Origin: Pratylenchus scribneri
Taxonomy: Eukaryota; Nematoda; Chromadorea; Rhabditida; Pratylenchidae
Direction of reading: 5' to 3'
Assembly: GCA_030063045.1 (NCBI GenBank)
Contig: JAQSEB010000059.1
Span: 3,100,001 to 3,164,000, forward strand
DNA length: 64,000 nt
The notes beneath the pieces are model-generated. The model saw only the letters and a program-made list of their open reading frames with translations, did no database searches and had not been told where the DNA came from. Shown here piece by piece: positions 36,601-47,834 of this stretch; within the stretch, counting starts at the first letter, position 1; each line of letters starts with the position of its first letter. The position numbers were made by a program, and so were the translations under genes.

Positions 36601-37560
36601 GGGGAAGCGTGTCGAAGGCACGCAGGCCGTACACCCATAATATTATGGAGCGAGCGAAGCGAGTTGCATATGTAACGAAGCTGAACGGGCTGAATAGGCT
36701 GGCCGGCAAGCGAAGTGAGCCATACATGTCCGGAGGCGAGCGGAGCGAGCTGAATGGGTTGAACAGGCCGGCGGGCCGCCCTCCGGCGAGCGAAGCGAGC
36801 CGTACATGTCCGGAGGCGAGCGGAGCGAGCTGAACAGGAACAGGCCGGCCGGCGAGCGGAGCGAGCTGAACAGTTAAACAGGCCGGCGGGCCCTCCGGCG
36901 GGCGAAGCGAGTCGTACATGTCCGGATGCGAGCGGAGCGAGCTGAACAGGAACAGGCCGTCCGGCGAGCGGAGCGAGCTGAACGGTTAAACAGGCCGGCG
37001 GGCCCTCCGGTGGGCGAAGCGAGCCGTACATGTTCGGAGGCGAGCGGAGCGAGCTAAAAGAATTGAACAGGCCCTCCGGCGAGCGAAGCGAGCCATACAT
37101 GACCGAAGGCGAGCGGAGCGAGCTGAACGGTTAAACAGGCCGGCGGGCCCTCCGGCGGGCGAAGCGAGCCATCATGTCCGGAGGCGAGCTGAACGGATTA
37201 AACAGGCCCTCCGGCGAGAGAAGCGAGCGCCGGAGGCGAGCGGAGCGAGCTGAACAGGAACAGGCCGGCCGGCAAGCGGAGCGAGCTGAACGGTTAAACA
37301 GGCCGGCGGGCCCTCCGGCGAGCGAAGCGAGCCGTACATATCCGGAGGCGAGCGGAGCGAGCTGAACAGGAACAGGCCGTCCGGCGAGCGGAGCGAGTTG
37401 AACAGGCCGGCGAGTCCTCCGGCGAGCGAAGCGAGCTGACATGTCCGGAGGCGAGCGGAACGAGCTGAACGGATTGAAAAGGCCCTCCGGCGAGCGAAGC
37501 GAGACCCGATGAACTGACCAAATGACAACCGTAGTCCAAAGACGAGCGAAGCGAGCCTTG
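36584..37560. repeat. GC-rich tandem block of GAGCGAAGCGAGC / GAGCGGAGCGAGC modules
   Basis: About 1 kb of GC-rich DNA in an AT-rich window. It is built from alternating modules: TCCGGAGGCGAGCGGAGCGAGC, TGAACAGGAACAGGCCGGCC, GGCGAGCGGAGCGAGCTGAA, CGGTTAAACAGGCCGGCGGG and CCCTCCGGCGAGCGAAGCGA. Module order repeats with a period of roughly 120-240 bases. The minus strand lacks stops over long distances in several frames, giving repeats such as SLRSPEG and LAPLAGRPVPVQ; this is a by-product of repetition, not evidence of a gene. A lone GTCCCGAAGGGAC hairpin follows at about 37705. Confidence 0.85.
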
Positions 37561-37920
37561 AGGGAATATCCAAAAGGCCAGCGCATCGAACTCTATTCTC
37601 CACAAGATCCAAACATTTTCAAAGGGCGTGCTAGGGTACTTTAAAGCGCCCCGCGCTTTCAAAAATAACTTATTATATTTCACCCAGTCTAACCGCTAAA
37701 GCAGTCCCGAAGGGACTGGTTCATTAAAAGATAATTCGATAAAAAAAACGATTTGATTCATATTCTAATGTGCAATTTATTCATAAATAATTAAAATTTT
37801 ATCAAAAAAAAGGCACGAAATGTTGAGAAATGGGACAATGAGAATCAAAAATTGTGTTTTTGAGCCATTATTAAATATAAATAATAAAATGACTATTAAT
37901 TTTAAACCACTTCTATTTAT

Positions 37921-39245
37921 TCAATTAATTTCCGTTGTCTTCGGATTCCCTTGTTGATCAATTTTTGGCCACCATTTTGGCCTTCGCACCTCCACTACTC
38001 TTCCTTTTCCATCAAATAATTTAATTGTCGTGTTGGATGGGATTGCTTGGACTGAAGCAAGACAAAGACCGGACTCGCCATATGATGAGATCAGCTGAAA
38101 ATTGAAAAATAGTAAAATCTATAATTAAATAAATCCAAACTTTGCCTTGACGTTTGCCTTTTTCATCCCGTAAAATTAAATCATTGACTTTGCTTTCCTT
38201 TTCCTCTGCCAATTCGGTTGGACACAATTTAGCTGGAGCAGTTTTTGGATCAATCCAACGGAATGGCATCAGTCTTCGACGAATCACACCCAAATGAAAT
38301 GTTCGCGCCACCAATTCTTGACCAATGTAGCAACCTAAAATCTAATCCTTATATGATTCAGGGCAATACTCATCAAGGTGAAGATTAATTCAATCAAAAA
38401 GAATTATCCCGGATTAAGCCTTCCCAATTTCCCCATCTATATAAATGACAATTTTCCTTAAAAACGCTCACTTTCATTCATAAATTTTATTAGTAATTCT
38501 ATTCTTCCATTTTATTAATTTGAATAAAAATATTATTTTAATCATTATCGATTATCCTATCCTAAGGACTGATACCGAACATTATTTATATTAATTTTCT
38601 TCAAACCTTTCTCGAAACTGATTCCATTCATCAAATCGCCATTCATATTCAATGGTATTTGTTGGTTCATTTCGGATCCTTCCGCTATTCCCCAATCAAA
38701 TCGATGACGTAAATAAGCCAATTGCATTTGTTCATCATCTCTTTTTTCCTCTATTTTGCATTCATTAATTGAACGAAAGCCAAAGCCGGGTACTCTAGGA
38801 TCAGCTTGCCAATTATTTGCAGAAAAATTGGGATCCTAATTTAAAAAAATAAAAATAACTAATTTAAATAATCTCTCTTACCAAGCAAAAATATATATTT
38901 GTTTCTGGCATTGGTTCTATTTCAATTGGTTTCCGTAGTCTGTACAATTTGAGTGCTTTTTGCAGAGCATCCATCTGGGTTGAATCCGTTTCTAGTAAAT
39001 ATGTCTCTTCTGAATCTATTTTACGCCAAATTAGCATATCGGCTAAAATTCTGCCTTTCACATTTAGAAGAAAAGTGTAGATTAATTTTGCTCGGTCCAA
39101 AGATCTGTAAGAAATTTTTATAAACTTAATTTAAATACTTTACTTACTCCAAATCCTTCGTAACAAGTCCTTGTAAAAATTGTTTTGATCCTTTGCCTTT
39201 GATGAGTAATAAACTGCGAAAATTTAATCGAATTGGACCGAACAT
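37921..39245 (-). CDS. IBA57: IBA57 (mitochondrial Fe-S assembly, GcvT/YgfZ family)
   Basis: Multi-exon gene starting [20 protein letters not shown] at 39245. Key parts: [33 protein letters not shown], then [31 protein letters not shown], and the family signature [20 protein letters not shown], split by an intron after FEKG. The C-terminus reads [20 protein letters not shown] and [17 protein letters not shown], then TGA at 37921. IBA57 works with ISCA proteins in mitochondria to build 4Fe-4S clusters. A clear mitochondrial presequence is not obvious, so the true start may be further upstream. It is divergent from CASC3 (383 bases apart). Confidence 0.9.
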
Positions 39246-39628
39246 AATTTCTGTTTTTTAGATTAATTTTTAAAAAATGTACGTCCATGGTCAATGTCCA
39301 CCCAAAATCCCTATAATAATATATCCAAGAAAAAATTTTCTAATTTGTATTGAAATTTTAGCTAAAACCTTTTAACATTAAAAATTAAATTTTTCCTGCT
39401 GCTGTAGTAGAGATTTCGGTGTGTTTTTTCGATAAATTTATCGAATTTTCGCACCATGGTTTTTTAAATTTTTATTCAGTCATGAAATATTTTATTTCGC
39501 ATGATTCGTAAAATTCGTATTCGAGTAAATACATTTTTTACATATTTTCTATCAATCAATCAATATCTCTTGATGAAATAATTTTTAGCAAAACATAATC
39601 AAATACTTCCAAAGTTCCAATTCAATCC
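39246..39628. promoter_or_regulatory. Divergent promoter region of IBA57 and CASC3
   Basis: AT-rich region between two divergent starts. A TTTTTAG acceptor at 39587-39588 lies 41 bases before the CASC3 ATG. No other element is recognised. Confidence 0.5.
39587..39588 (+). other. Splice acceptor upstream of CASC3 start
   Basis: AATTTTTAG ends 41 bases before the ATG at 39629. Candidate trans-splice acceptor or end of a 5'UTR intron. Confidence 0.35.
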
Positions 39629-42600
39629 ATGTCCGATCCACCACCACCCGATCCACAAACGTCCGTTGAAGCAAAGGAACAGGAACAACAACATCCGGCA
39701 GAGCCAACTAACCCATCTCAAACTGAACCGAAAGAAGAACAGCAACAAGTTGTTAAGAATACTCCAAGTCCTCCGAAATCACCATCGGAAGAGGATGGCA
39801 GCTCATTTCACAGTGCGGAAGAGGATGATACGACCACAATAAATGTTCAAGAACACAATCAAAACGAAGAAGATACCAAAAAGAATGAAGAAACATCCAA
39901 TGATGTGATAGAACCAAACCAAGAAGGAAAAGCAATCGTTGAGGATAAATCGGATGTGATGGTCGATGTAACAGGTTAAGAAATTTCCTAATAAATTGTT
40001 GAAACCATACTAAAATTATAGAATCAAATGCCATCCTCGAGCCAAAACAAAATCCAATTGAAAATATCAATGAGAAAGTGGAAGCTCTTACTATCAAAAA
40101 TGAAGAATCTGCTCTTGATGAATGCAAAGTTGGTGATGAGACCACCAAATTGGATGAAAATCCAGTCTTTACAAATGAGGTTCATATTTGGGATTTCGAT
40201 TTGGAAAAAATATTTTTCAAAAATAGAATTCAAAAATGGAAGAAGACCACCAAAAACAAGAGCAAATATTGGCCACTGGAAATGACCAAAAGCAAGATGA
40301 GGTCGAGGACGAAGAGGAAGAAGAGGATAAACCCCGGAAGAAACGAATCGATGAAGAAGCAGCAGCAGATGAAGAAAATAATTTGGAAGATGAGGAAGAA
40401 GGAAACGACGAGCATGATGAAGTAGAAGGAGACGAGGAAAAGAAGTCAGAGGCGGAAGAACAATTAGATGATGATGAGATCAAGGACAGTCCAGCGTATA
40501 TTCCCAAACAAGGTAATAGTCTTATTCTTATGAAGAAATGGAAAATGAGAACTGGGGATTTGTGAGATAATTGTTCATCTATAAATAATAAAAAGTAATA
40601 ATCCTTTCTCTTCATTCAGGTCGTTTTTATATGCACGATGATGCACGTTCAGTTCCCTCAGCAGGCCATAAAATGTTTTCTTACAACGAAGACGAAGAAC
40701 AAATTGGGGATGGAGAAGAGACGGATGATGAGAATGTCAACGATGAGAAAAATGATGAGAAGGCAGAAATTGAGAAGCAAGAACCACAACAAGAAATACC
40801 AAAGACAAGAGCTGACCGGGTGAACCGTTGGAGCCGTGATTTGTACAATGCGAAGGATCAAGCGCCCAAAAGTCGCGATTACTTGGTTTATCACATGATT
40901 TTATGTTTATGTTTCATAAATTTTTATTTGTTTTTAAGATCAAGCGATATGGGAGAGATATTCGCAAAAATGAAGAGGAAGAAGAAGAAACGGAACAAAA
41001 CAATCAACCCATCCAACAAGGAGGAGACGGCAGAATGCGCGGAGGGCAAAGAGGAGGTCGAGGCGGAAGAGGTGGTCCTCAACAAAGTGGTCAAAATCGA
41101 AGGCAACAACCACAAAATTCTGATGAAAGAACGCCACCACCTCCACCTGTAAATTATTTTTAAATAAATTTGTAATTTAATTTTACCATTTTCAGACAAG
41201 GAACAACAATAATAGTTTGGCCCAACGAAGATCGATAAATCCACGTGGTCGGGCTTACGGACTGAATGGCCGTGTTGTGATCAATCGACAGCAGCGACCA
41301 CCACCATCAAACAATGTAAATTTTAGACTAGAAATTGAATTGGAATTTATCATCAAAATTTCAGCGCGACTCTCAATCAAATTCCAAAACGCCTCAACGA
41401 CAAGGCCGTTTTCCACAGAATGAACGCAACAATGAAAATAAATGGAATTCATCAGCTGTCGAAAATGCCACCAGTGGCGGTTGGGACAATGAAAATGAGA
41501 ATCAAGATGCCGGTGGAGGATGGGATAATGACAATGAAGGAGGAGGGGGAGGATGGGATGACATTGAAACTTCGCCAATTTGTCGCCCAAATCAATCCAA
41601 TTCAAACCAACGCAATGAAACCACTGGAAATAATTATAGAAATGTTCCTCCACCACAGGTTTTTTTTTCTCTATAATTTAAAAATAAAAACGAATAATGA
41701 AAAAGAAATGATTTAACTAAATAAATTACCAGAATTTAATCAACATAATATTTCACAGAACTATGGAACACGGAATAATTACAACAATGAAAATGGACGT
41801 AGAGGACCGCCGCCTCCTCCATTGATGAGTAAAAATGTCGGCGGAAGAGATGGAATTGGGCACTCGTCGGACAATCGAGGACCACCGCCGCCACAGCAAT
41901 TTCGCCGTAACATTGGTTTATTTAATAATATTATTGAAATAATTGACCAAATTTAGATTCCAATCAACGTTCCTCGGGCGGCGGTCGTCCAACCGCCTCT
42001 GACTTCTTCGATGACAAACAACAACGCACCGGTACGGAAACAGGCCGAATGGGGTTTGGTCATCCTCATCGTACACAACAAGCACCGCCTGAACGCGAAG
42101 GACGATTTGCGGCTCAATCTGGGAATATGGATAATAGAAGTGGAATGGGAAGAGGAGGAAATTCCGCTGGAGGTCGCGGGGGCAGAGGAGGCAGCGGATA
42201 TCCATCACAGCAAGTTCAACGAGAAGGACGATTTTCGGGCAATTCAACACAACCGCAACAGCCAATGAGAGATGCTGGAACCGGAGGAGGCAGAGGAAGC
42301 TCCGGATTTGGGGTAAATATCAATAAATTATATGTAAAATAATATTTTGAAAATTTTTAGGGTGGAAGCCGACGTGGCGGAGGCAGTGGATTCGTGGTAT
42401 TAATTCAATTATGTGAATATATAAAAAATAAATATTAAAGAGTGAAAGTCAACGTGACGGTGGCGGCAATCTCAGCTCATATCAGCAAGGAGGACCAATG
42501 CGTCGCCGTTCACCGCAATCATCATCAATGGGCGGAGGAGGATATCGGGGCGGAGATGGTGGCCGTGGACCTGCCCCACATCAACAGCAAAACGACTATC

Positions 42601-42761
42601 CTCATCCAAGACAGCCAACGGATCCGGTAATACTCCCAAAAAACCATTTAAATTTATTCATATTTGAATAGGTCTATTTCAATGTGGATCATCAACGTTC
42701 TGGGTATCCGCCACCTCAACAACGAGAACGTCGACAATTGCCAATTGCACCACCACATTAA
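39629..42761 (+). CDS. CASC3: CASC3/Barentsz-like exon-junction-complex protein
   Basis: Long multi-exon gene starting MSDPPPPDPQTSVEAKEQEQ. The N-terminal half is acidic (Glu/Asp-rich). The SELOR/Btz core follows: DSPAYIPKQGRFYMHDDARS, then NRWSRDLYNAKDQAPKSRDY, and, after an intron, IKRYGRDIRKNEE. This core wraps eIF4A3 in other animals and joins the exon junction complex, supporting mRNA localisation and decay. The C-terminal half is RGG- and Gly/Asn/Gln-rich (MRGGQRGGRGGRGG, GGWDNENENQDAGGGWDNDN) with proline clusters, ending RRQLPIAPPH then TAA at 42761. An intron at 40181-40227 avoids a false frame (VHIWDFDLEK). Small introns in the Gly-rich part are placed by frame only. Confidence 0.85.
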
Positions 42762-43195
42762 ATGGAGGAAAATTATGAATTATGGAAGAGGATTTGTGAT
42801 GAAGTAAAACGAAAGATGAATATTATTAATTCGCATATAGTCTAGGTTCAAAACAAACTAACTTTTAATCTATGTATTTCTTTAATCTATTTCTCTAATT
42901 TTTTTATTATTAATTAATAATTATTCTAAATTTTTTTATTCGAATTAAACAACGTAATTCGCATGTTTCTTTGTTTTGTTTTTCTAATAAGAATACATTT
43001 AATCTAAGATACTCTTTCTCCCTTTTTTCTTTTATTAATCTATAAACATGCTGTTAAAATAAAACTTTTCCAATTCTTTTTTTTTTGTTTTATCATCAAA
43101 TTTTCTGCGTATAAAATTTCAAAAAGTCGCAAATTGGTGAATAACAAGGAATAAAAGGGATTTATGGGTCGGCTTATTATTCGTTTATTTTATTC
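42762..43195. other. 3' flank between convergent CASC3 and C1orf131-like gene
   Basis: AT-rich 3'UTR-like DNA with T-rich runs; ATTAAA and AATAAA-like words occur (for example AAAATAAAAC near 43055). Nothing else seen. Confidence 0.5.
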
Positions 43196-43950
43196 TTATT
43201 TCTTCCTCTTCTTCCGTATTTCCTGTTGTTCTTTTTTCCACTTTCCACCGGTGCCCTTCTTCAAAATGCCACTCCGATTTTGACGTTTTCTTGCCTTCAA
43301 TTTCATCACTTTTCCTCCTCCCTGAATTCCTCGCAATAATTTGTCCAATGAACTGGTCGTCGATTCATTTTCTTCCTTCCTTTGTTTCGCCTCCAATCTT
43401 TCTCGTTTTAATTGTTTGTAATTTACTGCTTTTCTGCGAGCTGGTTTTGCGCCCAATTTCATAAGAAGTTGTTGTTCGGCACTGAGTCGGTCGGCTTGAT
43501 CGCCCAAATTGGTGGCCACAAAACGTTCAATCTTAAAAGAAATGATTGGATTATTCACTTCATTTTTTGATAACCTCGAATGTGACACGTTTCAATGAAT
43601 GTTCTTTTTTGGTATTAACATTGGTGGCCGGTTGCTTCTTCAAAATCCCCACTGGTGGAATTTCTTCACTTGGGGCATTTTCTTCGAATTTTACAATTAT
43701 TTCCGGCTCATCGTCGATCGGTTTTGCACTGAATTTTATTTTAATAAATTAAAACATTGCCTAACCTATTGTCTATTTTGGTATCCAATTGGCTGAATTC
43801 GGTTGCCACATGTTTGAGCATTTCCTCCGTATGCCGGCTCTTCTCAAAATTTTCCACCAAAGTGCGCAATGATGGCGTTGGACCAGCGGCGAAGAATAAT
43901 TCATCTTCGTCGACACATCCCCAATCCTCTTCCGGAGTGCAAATATCCAT
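43196..43950 (-). CDS. C1orf131-like (DUF4602) nucleolar-type basic protein
   Basis: Three exons encode about 240 residues. It starts MDICTPEEDWGCVDEDELFF at 43950, an acidic head, and proceeds through KPIDDEPEIIVKFEENAPSE to a basic C-terminal half: IERFVATNLGDQADRLSAEQ, then LLMKLGAKPARRKAVNYKQL, matching the LGAxPP..NYK.L motif of DUF4602/C1orf131 proteins. It ends in Lys/Arg-rich sequence (KEQQEIRKKRKK) typical of nucleolar ribosome-assembly factors. C1orf131 is a small-subunit processome component in human cells. The assignment rests on one motif plus composition. It lies 310 bases downstream of hsf-1 on the same strand. Confidence 0.65.
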
Positions 43951-44260
43951 TTTTGGAAATTATTCTAATATGGTTAAAGAAAAATATGAAAAATCACTTC
44001 ACAATGTTTAAAAAATATGATATGAATTACATAAATCATAGTTTAATTATAAATTTGTATGGAAACTACTAAATTTATTTGTTAAAATTTAATATTATTA
44101 ATTATATATGAATGTAAAATTAAATATTAAATTCATCGAACAAAATGGATGTAAAATTATGTTCCATAATTCAAATATCACCAAAAGTGTGTGTTTATTA
44201 AATTCAAAATTCATCATTTCCATTTCCATTAATCATCCGTTCATTTAATCCTCTATCCCA

Positions 44261-47212
44261 TTAAATTTGAGAGTCAATATGTTGTCGTTGCTGACCACTT
44301 TCATAATGCTGTGTGCCATCGTTTTGATTGTTCTGTTGGCCACCATTTATGTTGCCGCTCGTCGATTCCCCATAGTCGAAAAGGTCTTGGAAGTCATCGG
44401 GACTGATGTCGCCGCCACCCATGCTCATATTGTCCCAATGTTCGGCAATTGAATTGGTCAACGTTTGGAAACGGACATCGTTCTCGTCTAGAAGGGCATT
44501 TGCATTTTCTATGGTCAAGTTCAATTTATTTTTAATTATTTAAATTAATATTTTAAATCAAATTCTGCCTTTCCCTAAATAAAACCTAAATATGCATTTA
44601 ATCCAGCAATGTCCGCCATTTCATGTTCGTTCAGTAGCATTCCCTCGGTTAGTGGAGGCTGGAAAATTGCAAGTAAAATTGAAATCATAAATATTCACTA
44701 ACATCCAATGTATTTTGACCGTCATTTGGAAATTGTTGTTGATTATCAGCGGCTGGCAATGGATCATCATTCCTGCTGAAAGGTGGTGATTGTTGCAGTT
44801 CTGGCGGAATTTGCCCGCCAAATTGTTGTTCCTGAATAAATTCACTCAATTAAAATGTCCAATAATTCTCAAAATTACCTGCTGTCCGGGTAAAGGAATT
44901 GGCTGCATTTGTTGAAAATGTTGTGGAGGCGAAATAGTTCCAACGGTGGTCGAAGTTTGCGGCACCATTGGTCGTTGTTGTTGTTGAGACTTTTGTTGTG
45001 GATGCATTAAATTTGAGGGAATTTGACGATAAATAACCAAAGGTTGTTGTTGTTGGGGTGGTGGTGGTGGCGGGGATTGTTGTTGATGAATTCGACCCTT
45101 TTGTGCCATTGGCTGCTGCTGCGGTTGTTGTGCATTTCGAATGGTTGGTGTGGTTTTGTCAACAATTTGTGCGGATGGTTTTTGTTGTTTTTGTGAATTC
45201 TAAAAAGTGAATTTAATCAATTTAATGCTATTTAATGTTCTCTCTTACCAATTGATAAGCCGGTTTTTTGCTTGGTGGTGCCGATTGACCACCAAAACTT
45301 TGACTGTAGCCACGGAAATTGCTGCTCTCCTCTGCCGGAATTAATTCATTCATTGGCATTGGACTGGACACGACGACGGCCATTCTCTGTCCCCCTCCAG
45401 CAGATGGCAGCAAAGAATTATTGCCAATTTGTTGATATCCACTGTTTATTTCACCACCTTGAATGAGTAAATATTCGCCAAAATATTAATTCCACCAAAA
45501 CCTGCTATTCCTCCTCCATTTCCATTTTCCTCCAATTCGTCGATCAATTCCGCAATAATTGGCCCTGAATTTGCCGGACTCGCCGCCATTGCTGAACCAG
45601 AAACTCCCAAATTGTTTCGTCCACCGTAATAAGGTTGGATTTGAAGATTGTTTTCGCTTGGATTGGCCAAATTTTGGCGCAAAAATGCGTCGATTTCAAT
45701 TTGATTATTTGGATCAATTTTGGAAGTGGCTCGATTATTTATGAAATGATGATTTGTTTGAGGAAGTTGATGCTCAAAAATCTACCAATTTTAATTAAAA
45801 ATAATTTAGTTATTTTTAATCTCACAAAATTTCCCGCCTGTCCATCGCCCGCCGCACCAACAAAAGATGGTCCTCCCCCTGTTTCGGATGTGCCAATGTC
45901 ATTCATCAATCGGTCCAATATTTCCGTAGCATTTGGTGGCATAATCGATTGAAGTTGTTGATGGGTTGCGGCCGCCGTTGTGTTTGGCCCATTTCCTCCA
46001 TTCACTGAACGTCCAGAACTAAAATGTCACATTTAATTGAGGATAATTCATCAAAATTGTTTATTAATTAAATTCGGATCCTTAATTTTTATTTATGTAA
46101 AAAGACTCACAGATGTCTTTTGCCCAATCGTCCTTGTTGTTTGCCATTTGGTCCAACCAAGGCGACAAGAAATTGAATTAATTTATTGACAATTTGTTGC
46201 TGTTTCAAATGGGCTCCCTATAAAATATAAAAAGTTGAATAAAATTAAAAAGTCGGTTTCTTACCCTAACATGCGCCATTTCCGTCCATAGCATTTCATT
46301 TTCCCTAAAGAATATTTTTACATTAAAAATGATTAATTATTTATTGTAATTATTTCATCTCATTTTCTCAAAATATATTTATTAGTAACCCAATTCCATC
46401 TTCTCCCAATTACTTTGTCATTTCGTCCATGCGCAATTCCATGTTCCTTTGCCTGTCCCGTAAACTTTTCAATTCATCAAAAATGCTCGTCAAATCCTTT
46501 GTATGAACGGCCACTGCGCCCTCTGCCACCCCAATTCCACCATTTCCATCAGCGCCCACTGCGATTGCTTGTTGCAATTGTTGGATGGATGGAGTGCCGC
46601 CTTGCAATTTGCTATTTGGCACTTTTCGTTTAATATTGGCCAATAAATGGGGATGGTCCCGACGAAAATACGGATGCATAAATTCCAAATGATCTTGGTC
46701 CGATTCTGCGCGAGCCAATCCCGAACGATCGATTGGCGTATTCTTTCGGAAACCATCTGAATATATAACATGTACAATAATTGTTAAACAGTATCAAATT
46801 TACTATTTGATTTTGATATATTTTCCCTACTTTTAATTATAAATTAGGCACATACACATGTTCAACTGTCGAACAAGGCTATTCAGATTTTTGTGCTTGA
46901 AATACTGTGGCAGAATGTTGCTACAAAATGCGTATGGATCCATAATGTGAAAGCTGAGGCCAGTCTGCAAAATTTTAATGAGAATTTTTTTAATTTTAAA
47001 AGGCAAACCTCGTCCCATCGAACAATTTCTTGGTAGGCAGGATCTTCCACAATGTTCCAAAGTTTGATTAGAAAAAGTGGAATTTTCTGCTCGCCATCTT
47101 CCTTCAACAAAAACGGCGACTTATAAGTCATCGGTTTATATGGGTATTGGTTTGGATTGAGTTTTGATGATTGTGTCGTTGATGATGTTCCGACTCGTTT
47201 CAAATAATTCAT
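44261..47212 (-). CDS. hsf-1: Heat shock transcription factor HSF-1
   Basis: Multi-exon gene starting MNYLKRVGTSSTTQSS at 47212. The winged-helix DNA-binding domain is complete: IPLFLIKLWNIVEDPAYQEI, VRWDE, then FHIMDPYAFCSNILPQYFKH, KNLNSLVRQLNMYGFRK and FMHPYFRRDHPHLLANIKRK. A heptad oligomerisation region follows (FDELKSLRDRQRNMELRMDE, ENEMLWTEMAHVR, LKQQQIVNKLIQFLVALVG). The rest is low-complexity: Asn/Gly/Ser-rich, then a Gln/Pro tract (PPPPPPQQQQPLV) and an acidic end (GGDISPDDFQDLFDYGESTS), stop at 44261. The recognition helix FxxxNxxSLVRQLN is conserved, so binding to nTTCnnGAAn sites is expected. Array 3 of the minisatellite, rich in TTCCGGAA, begins about 620 bases upstream. Confidence 0.94.
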
Positions 47213-47231
47213 TTACTAATTTTGATTGTTG

Positions 47232-47233
47232 CT
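47232..47233 (-). other. Splice acceptor upstream of hsf-1 start
   Basis: Minus-strand TATTTTTCAG lies 19 bases before the hsf-1 ATG. Candidate trans-splice acceptor. Confidence 0.45.
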
Positions 47234-47834
47234 GAAAAATATATAAATGTATTGATTTTTAAAATAATTTCGAAAAAAAATTAAAAAAAAAACTTTCGAA
47301 AAAATCATCGAGATGAGCAGTAATTTTTCCGACAGAATTAAATAAAGATCAGTTTTATTTTTATATGTATTTGTGGGAAATGAAAATGCTTTTTGGACGA
47401 ATAGAAAGAAATAAGTAAATCACAAAACAAACTATTGCTATTATATTAACGATCTATCCACGAATATCGTCATCTTAACATTTTAAGAATATAAAGATAA
47501 AGTAGACACTAGACAGAGTGATGTTGAGAACCATTGAATTGATCGATAATTTGGAATTGGGTCTATATAAAAACAATTTTTATAATTGTAGGGGCCAATC
47601 ATAATAAAAATGGGCTTTGTTTTGCATCTAATTAAATATATTAGGAATTAGCATAGCAGAGGAGGCAGCAGGAAGCCGCGGAGGAATGCTTTTGCGGTAT
47701 TTTTGAATGAGCGCAAATAAGCCGGCAGATGGCTATGGCTCAATAATGAAACGAGCCACACCTTCGCTCTCTTCTCTCCACCAATTTTGGCTTAAATATA
47801 TTGAATTAATCTTACAAGTTAGTGTTGACAAGAT
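47234..47834. promoter_or_regulatory. Proximal upstream region of hsf-1
   Basis: About 600 AT-rich bases between the hsf-1 start and array 3. A short GC-richer stretch lies at about 47658-47790. No open frame is supported. Probably the core promoter. Confidence 0.4.

Noticed and set aside
36584..37560. Bacterial contamination or horizontal transfer to explain the GC-rich block
   Set aside because: No bacterial gene is present and the hairpin words continue into flanking AT-rich repeats (36084-36580, 37705), so it looks like part of the same locus; an assembly join cannot be excluded.
36539..37683. Long overlapping frames suggesting an Arg/Pro/Leu-rich gene
   Set aside because: Open in several frames at once across a tandem repeat; no exon structure.
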